Below the pieces are notes generated by a model that had not been told where the DNA came from, searched no databases, and worked only from the letters and a program-made list of their open reading frames with translations. 64,000 nt of DNA from Breviolum minutum Mf 1.05b.01 (Eukaryota > Sar > Dinophyceae > Suessiales > Symbiodiniaceae): contig DF240039.1 in NCBI GenBank assembly GCA_000507305.1, positions 78,424-142,423 of the forward strand, read 5' to 3'. Shown here one piece after another: positions 24,197-38,523 of this stretch (its first letter is position 1; every line of letters begins with the position of its first letter). Both the position numbers and the translations under genes were made by a program.

Positions 24197-25050
24197 ACAG
24201 ACACTAAGACGAAGCTGCTAATCCTGATATGTTTGCCAGATTCCTCCAGAGCTTGCTTCTCACCCGGCATCCAAGTGCCGAACTTAACGGAAACTTCAGA
24301 AATTATTCCACAACTTTTTATTTCAGATTAATGTTTGAATGGATTTTGGAAATTGGTTTGGGCTGTGCAGAGAACCCTGTCCCGCAACAAGGTTCAAGCC
24401 GGGCACCGTCAACGAACATGGACAGGCACATCGGCACAACTGTCTTGTGATGTCTTGTGTATTTTTAATCTAATTGAAAGTTCACGCAAACTTCACAACG
24501 GGCAGGCAGGTAACGTGTTTCATCGTGTTTCTGTTCCTTCGAAAGCTGCATGGTGCATTGAGCTCTTGCAGGTCATGGGTCGGAAACTGGTGGACCAAGT
24601 GGGCTTCGCCAAGAAATGAAGCTTCTCAGTCGAGAGGAGCAGAGAAACGATTTGTGAGAAAACTTGCTCCGATGGCGATGTGCCGCGAACTCTCCGATGT
24701 ATACATTGCAAGAGCCGACCTGTTCAGCTCGCTATGATGTCTCACAGATCACATCAGGCCCCGATGCTCAGCCAAAAAGCGTACCAATACGGATTCAAGT
24801 GTGCCATAGCCTTTGAGCAGTTTGCGCGAAAGATGTTGATATGGTTAAACAGTCAAACAGCTCTTTTTTTCTAGAGCTCATCTAGTTGTCAGTTTGTCTA
24901 TTTGTCATTCTTCCTTTCGAGCTTGAGATTTTGAAATATATACATCCCATGGGAACCTGAGGAAACCTTTCAACCTATGCCAGCACCATCATCGATTGGA
25001 AAACGCAACGCAAATGCGCATGCCATCCCCTTCCTGGTTTCGTCCCGGTC

Positions 25051-25230
25051 AAAATGCTCCTTTTACCACAGTTTGAGCATCTCACCCCTGCGAAATTGAA
25101 AAAATGCATTTTACGACAGTTTTGAGCGTCCGACGAGCACGAAATGCTTAAGGGTCGCTCGGACGGGTCGCTCGGCGAGCTTAAAAATTTGCACTTTACT
25201 ACAGTTTTGGCGTCCCAGGGGCGCGAAACG
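25051..25230. repeat. degenerate short repeat, three copies
   Basis: Three related blocks begin near 25051, 25101 and 25187. Each has the pattern AATGC(A/T)..TTTTAC-ACAGTTTTG-(A)GCGTC, followed by a G/C-rich turn and CGAAA. Copies 2 and 3 are separated by a GGTCGCTCGG-type doublet (25153-25178). They are too diverged for a simple satellite; this could be a decayed transcribed small repeat or a duplicated binding site. Confidence 0.55.
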
Positions 25231-25351
25231 ATGAGAGGGTTGTCAGAACTTGGACTTTTGAAGATTACTTTGAGAGGGCTTTTCTCAGAAGACAGTCTAA
25301 GTTAGGTAGTCTTTAAGTGATAAGTTCGGCAGTCTTTGGTCATAGTCTTTC

Positions 25352-27660
25352 ATGACGGCTTCAAGTTGGGCAGTCTTTGATGACAGCCAGTCTTTCCAAA
25401 CAACCCTTCGCATCGCTTTCGGGAAAACCGTGATAGACATGGAAGGTTCCAGCATAAGAATCTGCCACTTCCTGAAGACTTTCGACCCAACAGGGATATT
25501 GTTGCTGAAGAATTTTCAAGACCTGGATTTGGACCATGATGCGGTGATCAAATATCAGACGTAAGTTTGGGTGTTGGACGTTTGGATGTATTGAATATGA
25601 TTGAACAACAGATAGATATTATGTTTTTCTTTGTAGAAAAAGGTGACTTGTTCATATACTGCATTGAAGCATGAAACAACGCCAACCACCATCTCCTGGA
25701 GACCCCCTGTTGAACCCGTGAACCTGTGAGTTCCAGCACGGCAGGTTTCACCTGTGTCACTCATTTCGTCCATAAAGGCTCACTGCAAGGCAGTTGGTTT
25801 CATGTCAGATCCAATGGCTGCTATTGGGCGGTCCTGGTTCGCGGCTTCATGGTTGTGCAGCCTTGACTCCTTGACTGTGACATGCATGATCAGTACCTCT
25901 GACACACAAGATAGGTGGACAGATGAAATAGTGCTTTGAAATGCTTCCTTTGAAGTGATGTATATACAGTATTTGCTTTACATGCATACATCCCCGGCAA
26001 CAAAAGATGTCGTTTGAGAGACGGTTCATGGAGCACCCTTCACTGAGCAGCTACTCTGCTGCATGCAAATTCACACTCTTCACTCTGCGGTCAAAGGCAG
26101 ACAACCAAGAAATTCTTTGGCGCTTGGAAGAGTGATGTCCGCGACATGGTGCAGCCCTTGTCGTGGAGGTTCTTACGTCACGCATTTCTTCTCGGGAGCT
26201 TTTTCAGCTCAAGCACTTGCCCTTGAGGAAGACAGTCTTTTCTATAACTTAGAAACTTCTCGTACTTCCTTTTCTTTCATGGCCGTATAGTTTCCTTTTC
26301 CCTGACAGTAACTCTGAAAGCTTCCCTTTTCTCACTATGCCGCAGTCTTGGTACGCATGGGAGTGTGTGCAGTCCAAAGTCGAGGCGTGAAATGCGCTTG
26401 TGGAATTTGCTTCCACTCATCTACCCAAATTATAGCGACGTCACGAATCGAAAAGGTGGTTTCAAGGAAATTTAGATTGCGAAATCATGTGCCCGGGACT
26501 CATGCAATGAACGTTCCCAGGACGTTGTTGCCTATCGCTACCCGGAGCATGCGATCCAGATCAAGGAAGTCGGAGTCGGCAGTGATCCATTTTTGAAGGG
26601 AGCAATGAAGCAATGATGGATTTTCTGACCCGGTTCACGGCCTAGATCATTGAGTGTGTGGCAGAGTTGCCAAACGTGCGCGCTGCTGTCCTTCCATATG
26701 AGGCCCTTGCTTCCTTTAGGATCCAGAACAATCTGTCAGTTTTGGTCGTTTCCGGTTTGAGTTTATGGATTCCGGATCAATGCTTTCGTGAAAGGGCTGA
26801 GCATTAAGGGCTGGGCATTCAGCTGTGGATCACTAGGAGTCTATTGCCTGTGGGTTCCAACACTCTTGACTAGACATTTGTTATATACATGGTTATGTAT
26901 ATATACACATACACACTTACGCTAGACTGCTAGAAATGTCCAACCCGTGTATTTATTTGAGTTTACCCGTTTACCCCCAAAAAAGTGGTTTCTTTCACCT
27001 TGTTTGTGCAGATCCTCGACGCCTTTTACGAGACTCTGCAAGAGCACATGTCCTACATGGCTGCTGGAGTTGCCCTGATCCAATCAGGGAGGAGGTTTCC
27101 TCCAGAGATTGTGAAAAAGGTGAGGTGCTTGCAGTGCTTGTCCTTGTAAGGAAGTAAGCTGTTTCAGTTTGTCGGGTGATTGGAACCAAGCGAGGTCGTC
27201 CACAGAAAAAGCTGCTGGAATCGCCCTTTTGCAGGTCTTGTCATTCCAGTATGCAGGGCGGACACTTGAGCCATGCACTCAAAGCTTGTTTGTTAGATGT
27301 GTCGGTGATGCTGAATTCTTTCAGGCTGATGCTGAAGATCAGTGTGCAGCCATGGCCTCAAAGCGCGATTTCAATTCGCCTTCCAAGCCACGCCGAATGT
27401 GTTCACGTGGCTTTCCCTCAGGCTCGACTGTTTTCCCACCAAACACAATGCTGCCGACTTAGCTGGAAGGGCTGAAGGGAATGAAGGGCATTTCAAGGGG
27501 GGAGTTCCGATGGAAGAACATGCTGTGAAGGAGGTTTGCAAGAGGATTTGTAGCTTGTCAGATCTTGTCGTGTTTGTCAAGAATGAACATGGGCACTGTC
27601 ATGTTAACCCCAGATTGATAAACCATAATAAACCCTTGCCGGTCTCATTAGGATTAATTT
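25352..27660 (+). CDS. plus-strand multi-exon gene, unidentified
   Basis: Several blocks support plus-strand coding. Exon 25352-25560 has an ATG start (MTASSWAVFDDSQSFQTTL), ends DLDHDAVIKYQ and abuts a consensus donor, CAGAC|GTAAGT. 26083-26255 includes GRVMSATWCSPCRGGSYV. 26521-26600 starts after TTCCCAG with DVVAYRYPEHAIQIKEVGVG. Exon 27012-27119 is 36 codons between GTGCAG and |GTGAGG (ILDAFYETLQEHMSY, ending PPEIVKK). 27440-27660 includes AADLAGRAEGNEGHFKGG and VCKRICSLSDLVVFVKNEHG. I do not recognise the protein. It is one of only two convincing plus-strand stretches in the window. Confidence 0.45.
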
Positions 27661-27701
27661 GAGGGGACCCCTTCATGTTAGGCTTACCCAAATCATTGCT
27701 T

Positions 27702-27727
27702 AAATCGGGGGTTCAAAACCCCGATTT
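27702..27727. other. perfect inverted repeat (hairpin)
   Basis: AAATCGGGG at 27702-27710 and CCCCGATTT at 27719-27727 form a nine-base perfect stem with an eight-base loop. The surrounding 27.6-27.95 kb is rich in G and C runs unlike its neighbours, with a second small GGGG/CCCC hairpin near 27790. It could be part of an unrecognised mobile element or a transcript-end structure. Confidence 0.6.
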
Positions 27728-28004
27728 CAACCGGTTCCGTTTGTTTTGTTAAATGGAGGGTTCCCATTGTAGGCCAAATCATCACTTTTGGGGGTTTGTC
27801 CCCTATTTAAAAAGACAGGTTGATTTAATCCGGGGTTGATACCATAACAAACAATGATTTAGCCAATGGGGGTGGTACTTCCGGAAGCCCACCCCTTAAG
27901 GTGATTGGGACACTTGGGGGGTCGGGCCTGTCCCCCCACGCCCCATACAATCTCCCTTTCGTCTCCCCAAACTTGAAAGAAAATTCGGGAAATAATAAGA
28001 TAGA

Positions 28005-28313
28005 AGACAAAACAGCGACAAACATAAAACCAACGCTTATCAAATCCTCCTTCAGGATGCCTTGGACAATGCGACCTTGGCGTTACTAGAGGAACCCTCA
28101 CAACAGGCCACTTAGCAACTGAACGAAGACTTACATGAGTTACATCAGGCATTTGCCTTTGTGCTTTCCGTACAAGTACTTCTCTTTTCATCATCAGGCA
28201 GACAAAACAGCGACAAACATGAAACCAACGCTTATCAAATCCTCCTTCAGGATGCCTTGGACACTGCGACCGTGACGTTACCGGAGGAACTCTCACAAGA
28301 GGCCACTTAGCAA
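28005..28313. repeat. 114-bp direct repeat, 195-bp period, in-frame on minus strand
   Basis: Bases 28005-28118 and 28200-28313 are about 92 percent identical. The period is 195, a multiple of three, and a minus-strand frame of 145 codons (27859-28296) crosses both copies. Each copy encodes a block of the form VRVP-VT-RS-CPRHPEGGFDK, then RW(F/Y)VCRCFV. The preserved frame could be chance or could mark a repeated peptide. No start codon or family match supports a gene. Confidence 0.6.
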
Positions 28314-28435
28314 AACTTGCAGAAGCATTCGTGCATCATCTTTTTTGTTTGGGTGGGGGGCAGGGGCGCATTTCTTTACAAATAATTTTATTTGGTCCCT
28401 TCGCCGCGGTATGTGTCAACTGCCTTCCACTACAA

Positions 28436-29535
28436 TCCATCTTCCCACTACATTGCGGACGACAGAAACACTGCAAAACCCGACTGCTTCCTTTTTTAAT
28501 GCTGTGATTTGCGCGCTGTCGGTTTCCATCTTGAAAGCTGGGCTGACCACTGACCGGTCACTCCAACCAAGAACTTGGCAATGACCACCTGACAGCAGAA
28601 GGTCAAAGAGAGATTTCTGTGTTACTTGAGTTGCACCGAACATTTCACTCGTCAAAGCCACAGCTGGAGAAAGCTGCAGCTAAATGGGGCAAAGCAGCCT
28701 TTCCATGTCTTTCCCACCAGAGGCTCTACGCGGCAGTCTCAGCCTGACTCATGAATCAAACGGGTTGGTGGCGCATGTCTCATTGCTCGGAAATACCCAG
28801 AGTTTTTTTTTAATGCCAACACAACACAGAATGAAACACTCACCGCATTTCTCTCTTAACGCATTCAGTTTTGTGCCATCCTCCCAACATTGGCAAATCA
28901 CGGACAATGCACAAGCCTTTCCAAAACTCCAAGACACTCTCTGCAGCTTTTCCAAACTGAAATCACGAACCCAGTCCAACTTCAAGGCAAAGCCCTTGTT
29001 CGCCCATCTTGGGGCAGTTCAACGAAGATGCAATTATTTTGAACACGCATCCTTGTCCTCTTCTGTCATTCTAGCGCTCTCTCGATCGGCTTCAATCGGC
29101 TTCAATATCGCACTGGGTTGCACTGTCTTCGAAGAGTATTGGGGGCGAGAGGCCTTCCTCCTGCTCCTGTGCTAGCAGCACGGACAGCTGCCAGCTCAAC
29201 ATGCCTGACACCTCTGTTTGGCACTGCGCTTCGTTGCTGCCCGCTGCAGCTTGTGTGTTTGGGGGCGAAGCGGAGGGAGAGGCAGAGGGAGGAGAAGATG
29301 GCCACACCAACCCGATGCCAGCTTGGATGCTAGCATTTGCTTGGGTGCTTGGAAGGCTTAGAGGGGGGGTACAGAGCTCCTCATCGGCAAGCAACCCGGA
29401 AATTTGCAAATGTGTCGCGTTTGTCTGCGAAGCGCGGCGTTGGGTCTGCCGTTCCCGTGGGGCCCCATGCCGCCCACGCTGCACTGCCACAATGCAGCAA
29501 AACATGACAAAAAACAAAAATGCACGGGAAAGCAT
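28436..29535 (-). CDS. candidate membrane/secreted protein exons, with 10-bp duplication
   Basis: ATG at 29535-29533 starts MLSRAFLFFVMFCCIVAVQRG, a signal peptide or membrane anchor. It is followed by a Pro/Ser-rich low-complexity region (WPSSPPSASPSASPP) and an acidic Gln-rich end. The frame stops at 29092-29094 exactly where a ten-base unit, ATCGGCTTCA on the plus strand, is repeated twice (29085-29104). With one copy the frame would stay open for 21 more residues. Further minus-strand exons follow: 28850-29020 (ALKLDWVRDFSLEKLQRVS) and 28436-28684 (FGATQVTQKSLFDLLLSGG). The last ends near a possible GC donor. No family was recognised. Confidence 0.45.
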
Positions 29536-30049
29536 GCTGGCAAACAAAAAGTCTCAAAAACACTGGCGTGACAGCTCCAACTGTGCCAATGAAACCAGGT
29601 AGATCTCTGTGATTCATCGTCCAGCAAAGGGAACTATACAACTATATTCATTCTATCGCATTCTATATTCCATCACATAGACATGCAAAAAACATCAAAA
29701 ATAAAAATGGTCTTTTATTGCTACAATAAGACCTTGCAATCCACTTCCTCGATGAGTCTTTACAATGCGAATCCTGGTGTGGTCTTTGCGGTCGCATGAG
29801 CGCAGACTGCCGGGCTTGTTTTGGCCTGGACGATCAAGTCTCAAAATCCCAATCAAACATTTCTTTCCCTCGTTTCATTAATTTGGCTAAGTTGTTCGTC
29901 ACATGTTGGTTCTTGCCCAACCTCTTTTTAGTATTAGACTTTGAACATCTTTACACAATCAAAGGCCCACCGACTCCAAAAAAACAGTGAAATCATCCAG
30001 CTTCAGACTGAGTGACCTAACAATTTCCCAATTTCTCCGCAAAGTTGCT

Positions 30050-30298
30050 GTTGTGGATTCCAGTCCAAGCCTCAGCAAAATCCAGAAATTCTTTCTCCGA
30101 GCTGCCTTGGCCTTGTTGAAAAATAAGTTGCTCATCCACCACGTCAAGGCGACTTTTTTCGTGTCCCCAGGTTGCGCTTCCCAATGGAATCTCCAGAGTT
30201 TGGATCACCAAAAAAAACGGAGCATCAACTTCGATGTCCAATTCCACGGCCCAAAATACAGCCATTTCCACGGCCGTTTGGAGCGTTTGGCTAAGTTC
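30050..30298 (-). CDS. candidate exon, unidentified
   Basis: After a TTTAG acceptor the minus strand stays open with LSQTLQTAVEMAVFWAVEL, DIEVDAPFFLVIQTLEIPLG and VVDEQLIFQQGQGSSEKEF. A second minus frame, 29959-30147 (ESTTATLRRNWEIVRSLS), overlaps its 3' part, so the true splice pattern is unclear. Composition is convincing but there is no family match. Confidence 0.4.
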
Positions 30299-30894
30299 TA
30301 AAGGTTAAATGTGGCGACTGGTCGCCTAGTCTCTGATTGGATGCAATGCAATTTTGCACCCTTTGCCAGAGAGAAAAATTCACAAAGTTTTTTTGAAATC
30401 CACCCTAGTGGATGAAACGGCCAATTCCTACAGCATCCTTCGATTCACCTTTTGGATTGTTCCAAAGGCATGAAAATAAACATGAAACTTCTATCGTTTC
30501 ATTGATAGTGATTTTTGTTCCATGATCTTTTTATTGTCTGGTGTTTTGTGTTGTGTTTATGAAGGTTGAACCTTCAAAACATTGAAGCTTGAATGTGCTT
30601 TGCTTTGACGGCTTGAACAAGCGTCAAACCTACTTATCTCTGGACACTGGTAAATCTTCATGCGGCCCCAGTGAATTCAGTAGCTGACATGCGGCCTCAA
30701 AGTACAATAGAATCTTTGGAGCACAGCGACAAGAGTTGACAAAAGTTGAATCTTGAGATCTTGGCTGCACCAGCAGGGATGATCGATGTTACCATGCAAG
30801 TCTCCTGGGCGAATGCTAAGGCAGAGATGTGTCGGGGAATCCATGGCTTTGAAGGTTGGCTCAAAACGAAGCACTGAAACCGAACTCTTTTTAC

Positions 30895-33800
30895 GCGTCC
30901 GCGAGCAGGCGTCCGTCTTCTTCACGGAGGCCTGGAGCAAAAACCCACCGAAAATCGACAGGCAGATTTCTGACGAGGAAACTCTGTGGGCATCCACCGC
31001 CTGGACGTTGGATGCGATCTGACAGCTTCTTGAGCTTCTCCGCCATGGGCTGCTCGATCAAATCAGTCACAGCCACAGAGGTCACCAAAATGAAGAGATA
31101 CAGAAGGATCCTACAGGATCTTCCAGGTGACTTTTTCCGCACACCAAGCAGAAATTCTATCCAACTATGCCAAGCCAATGAGCAAAATTCAGAGATTGCA
31201 GACAAGGCACGGATCTCCATTTGGAATGATGAAGTCATGCACTGGATTAGCCAACAAATACATCTGCATGGTGTAATCTCCCAGGAGTTGCAGCAAACCT
31301 TATGATTGTTTCCCAAACATTGGGAGTGGAAACTTTCAACATGTTGATATCTGATGTCTGTGTTTAAAAAGAAAATCATGACACTTCAGAACTGTTCGCT
31401 GAGTTATGATGACTTGAATTTTCCCGGAAAACGAAAATGGCCCCTTGAATTTGCGGACCCTTGGAAGATGACTTTATTTTTGAGATGGCCTCTTTTCAGC
31501 GAGGGGTCGGCTGTTCGTTTTGGGAAGCCAAGTTTCTGTGGCTGCTGATGCGCATCAAGCATGACTGGTGACCCAAGGTAGAGGACAAGACCCATAGAGC
31601 CACCGGTGCCTTAAGAGAGAATGCGAAGGACAGGACTGGGAACATAGACTTCGTATGATTATGTGAAACATATATGATTTGATACATGAAGTTTTACTGA
31701 GTCATAAGTCATAAGTTGAATCGGAATATCTAAGTCATATATATATATAATATATATATATATATATCATGATCCACCTCCATCATATGTCACGTCACCA
31801 GAATTTCAATAAGTAAATTGTAAATTATATAATATATGTATTATAAATTATAAACATCAAGAATTCCCCCACACTTGGCAGGTTTCGTGTTGCAGCACGC
31901 AGCCTGGACACGTAGGAACCACTCCAAAATCTTGAGCTCCAGGAAATCCCATTGGAATAGCTGGCAGTGAGCAACAAAGTTCCTATCCTGAAAAACGTGG
32001 CACGCAAGTTAGCCTTTGGATAGGTTACAGCAGATACATTTAGAAAAATGTATTCGAAAAATGTCTATAATGTATCTGGTTATAGTAATATCTGGAGCAT
32101 GCCTATAATACGTATATAAATCGCAATACAAAAAAGTGGAATAAAAAACCCAGCTTTTTGTATGTAAGAATCTGGCAGGTTTTAAACTCACAGTGTTTTC
32201 ATCCAGGCATCAGTGTGGTATCGCACCAAATAGGCCAAAACCAACTCCAAAGTCCGCTCGACGTTGCTGGTAATGTCTGAGCCACTTCGCAGCAGCAAAG
32301 ACCCAGAGTGAAAATGAAGATGTTGTGTCTTGTCTCCTTTCACCATTCAACGAAACAAAACTTGTCCGAACGTTGTGTAATATAGCAAAACAGCAAAAAA
32401 TGTAAAATATGTATACGTATATATATATATATATCATATTAGATATATACATATTGTAGATACATTTGTTTGAAATAAATATCACAAATATGCAGATACA
32501 ATATGATACAATATACATTATACCAGGAAGGAAGTAAAATCAAAAACATACCAAAGACTACCAAACTGCCGCCAAGTGTCGTAAAACCAAAAATCCAAAT
32601 CCATATCTGGATCCTGCGTCACCTCAGATTTCACGCAATCTCACAATGTCACACTGGAACATGTCACAAGATGCTTGTCGTTATCTATACCTGGTATGTA
32701 TATGTATAATTATTATACATTAGATCTATATTCATAGGATATACAAAAGTATAATATATTTGTTATATATATTGTTGTTGTAATCTAATTCTATATATGA
32801 GATATAGATTGCAATCCCAATGTGTGTGTTTTTTTTCAGTGAAACGACTGAAGCCAAGGAACTGAACGTGACCAAGCTTCATTGAAAATTCCCAGGATGA
32901 CCATGCAGAGCCAAAGGCTCAAAGGATATGTTGCTCGGGCTCCGAGACCTGAAAGTGAAATTCGATTCAAGGTCCGGAGACTCCGAGACTCCGAGACCTT
33001 GATATATATTGATATCAAGTTAAAAAAACAGCCCCTGAAGTTTTTGTTTTCTGTGACTCACGGTGACCCTTTCTTCGTATCTTGTGAGAATATGTGACAA
33101 TATTTCGAATATGTTCGACAGTTTTGATAGATGTTCAATCAGAAGCACATGAGATTTCATAGGAAAGTTTCATGTGTTAAGTCTAAGCAGCTTTGTCGGG
33201 CCCAGAATACGACTTTGGACGGCAGTGGCGCAAACAGCCAGCACCTTGGCTTTCAAAAAGTCCTTTCGTCAAGTTGAAGCCACCTATGATGTCACAGGTC
33301 TTCATAGAGTCATGCGAAAGATGTGGGAATCATATCCTATGCTTTGAAGGATATTGTGGGGTATGAAAGGCATCTTCAAAAACCTTGAGATCGCTCTCTA
33401 ATCTAAATCGCTGACAAAGCTGCCAAACTAAAGCACAAACGGTCCACGCGGGAAAGTTGGTGGATGGTGAAGATCCATGCCAAGTGCAAAGCATTAATAC
33501 GGAGTCCTGAATGTAGATGTCATGGGCAATATGATGCAAGATGCACTCGTGAAATAGTAACTTGATAGTTCATAGTTGATAGTCCGTGTCTTAAAGACGA
33601 AAAGACAAAATTTCAAACAAGACTAAGACTACTATGCAACCAAACCAGCCGTTCGGCTCACTCAAGCAGGTATTACAAGCTGAAACTCTTGCCTCAGCTT
33701 CAAACCCTCAAGCCCTTCCATGTATGTCATGGGCCCTCGTGCTCCTTAAAATCCGTTGTCCATGCTTGACCATTTGCCAGGAGTACCAGAAAATGGATGG

Positions 33801-34035
33801 TATAGTAGACTGGCAAAATACGAGCAATGCGTCTGAGGTAGAATGAAAGTAAGTTGGCCTTCGGTCCTGCCATCTTGTCCTTGGGTCATTGGGTGGGATT
33901 CATGCTGTAAGGTTTTTGCCAAGTATCAGCGCCACGACTTTTACAATGAAGCTAGGTATCTGCATAGGCATACTGCGTAATGAAGCCAGAGAAGAAGACG
34001 AAGAAGGTGACCGAAAGGTATGCCAGTTGCGAAAA
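30895..34035 (-). CDS. probable acyltransferase-3 (OafA/NodX-like) membrane protein, scattered exons
   Basis: Exon 33745-33858 (AG|GCC start, GA donor) encodes ANLLSFYLRRIARILPVYYT, matching the F-Y-x-x-R-x-x-R-I-x-P-x-Y signature of acyltransferase-3 proteins. Immediately upstream, about 33961-34035 encodes YLSVTFFVFFSGFITQYAY, like the family's VSFFFVLSGF membrane helix. Downstream blocks fit later segments: 33395-33500 (NFPAWTVCALVWQL), 32850-32945 (YPLSLWLCMVILGIFNEAW), 32195-32305 (TLELVLAYLVRYHTDAW), 31865-31990, 31420-31640, and 30895-31250 (LFILVTSVAVTDLIEQPM, resembling the terminal Y-x-x-I-E-x-P). The family moves acyl groups onto sugars or lipids from the membrane. The upstream end may have been cut by the actin array. 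The first two exons are solid; assignment of the rest is tentative. Confidence 0.45.
31735..31767. repeat. (TA)n microsatellite
   Basis: A near-perfect AT dinucleotide run. Similar runs occur at about 8911-8925, 32416-32434, 42881-42895, 42961-42977, 54807-54820 and 61793-61811, mostly between exons. Confidence 0.9.
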
Positions 34036-34227
34036 AATCATGGGATTGCAGTAGTGGTGCCAAATGATGATGCAACAAATCACAAACTGCCAGCCTCAGC
34101 CATCGGAGCAGTCATGACTTACTAACGATGCATGTCTCGTGGGCAACAACACTAAAGCTTGACGGAAAGCCTTCGGAGCTCAAGCAGTCTCATCTTTTCT
34201 CCTTGATCTTAACCAAACTGCCTCGCT

Positions 34228-38150
<3,923 letters not shown>

Positions 38151-38151
38151 N

Positions 38152-38279
38152 CCCGGCATCTTTGGTCGGCCGACGATGGATGGGAAAACTGCTCGAGGAG
38201 CATCATCACCAGCAAAACCAGCCTTGCACATTCCACTTCCGTTGTCCACCACCAAAGCAGCCACCTCTTCGTCACCCAT
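38152..38279 (-). CDS. actin, copy 4, only the first ~42 codons
   Basis: ATG at 38279-38277 begins the same N-terminus as the other copies and continues to GRPKMPG, where an N at 38151 joins it directly to actin 3' flank (37867-38150). The rest of the gene is hidden by the gap. A few bases differ from the other copies (for example ATGCCGGG versus ATGCCCGGA next to the N), so this is a distinct copy, not a third identical one. Confidence 0.85.
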
Positions 38280-38523
38280 GGCTACAAGTTAAGACTTAAG
38301 ACAGTCAATAAATTGGATAAATTGGAGTCGCTCTGCGATCTGGGCAAAATCACTTAAGCCACAAATCCGCCAAAAGGTAGAGACATGCATCATGAGACAG
38401 TCATGATTAAGAAGTCGAGCATTCCTCGATTACGTGAACACAGTGAACAAACATGCTCATAATACATATTGGAGGCACCATTTGCCAATGGAGAGTGCAC
38501 AAGAATAACACAAAATACATAAC

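Noticed and set aside
27264..27272. Another CTTGAGCCA match to the spliced-leader end
   Set aside because: It lies inside the plus-strand gene region on the wrong strand for it, and a nine-base match is expected about once by chance in a window this size.
27440..27660. Possible retroelement segment, because FPTKHNAADLAGRA resembles the P-T-x-x-N-x-A-D motif of retroelement polyproteins
   Set aside because: No reverse transcriptase, integrase or long terminal repeats nearby; one short motif is not enough.
30856..31305. 150-codon plus-strand open frame opposite the acyltransferase exons
   Set aside because: The minus strand has a membrane-helix pattern and an I-E-x-P motif fitting the neighbouring exons; the plus frame has no motif.
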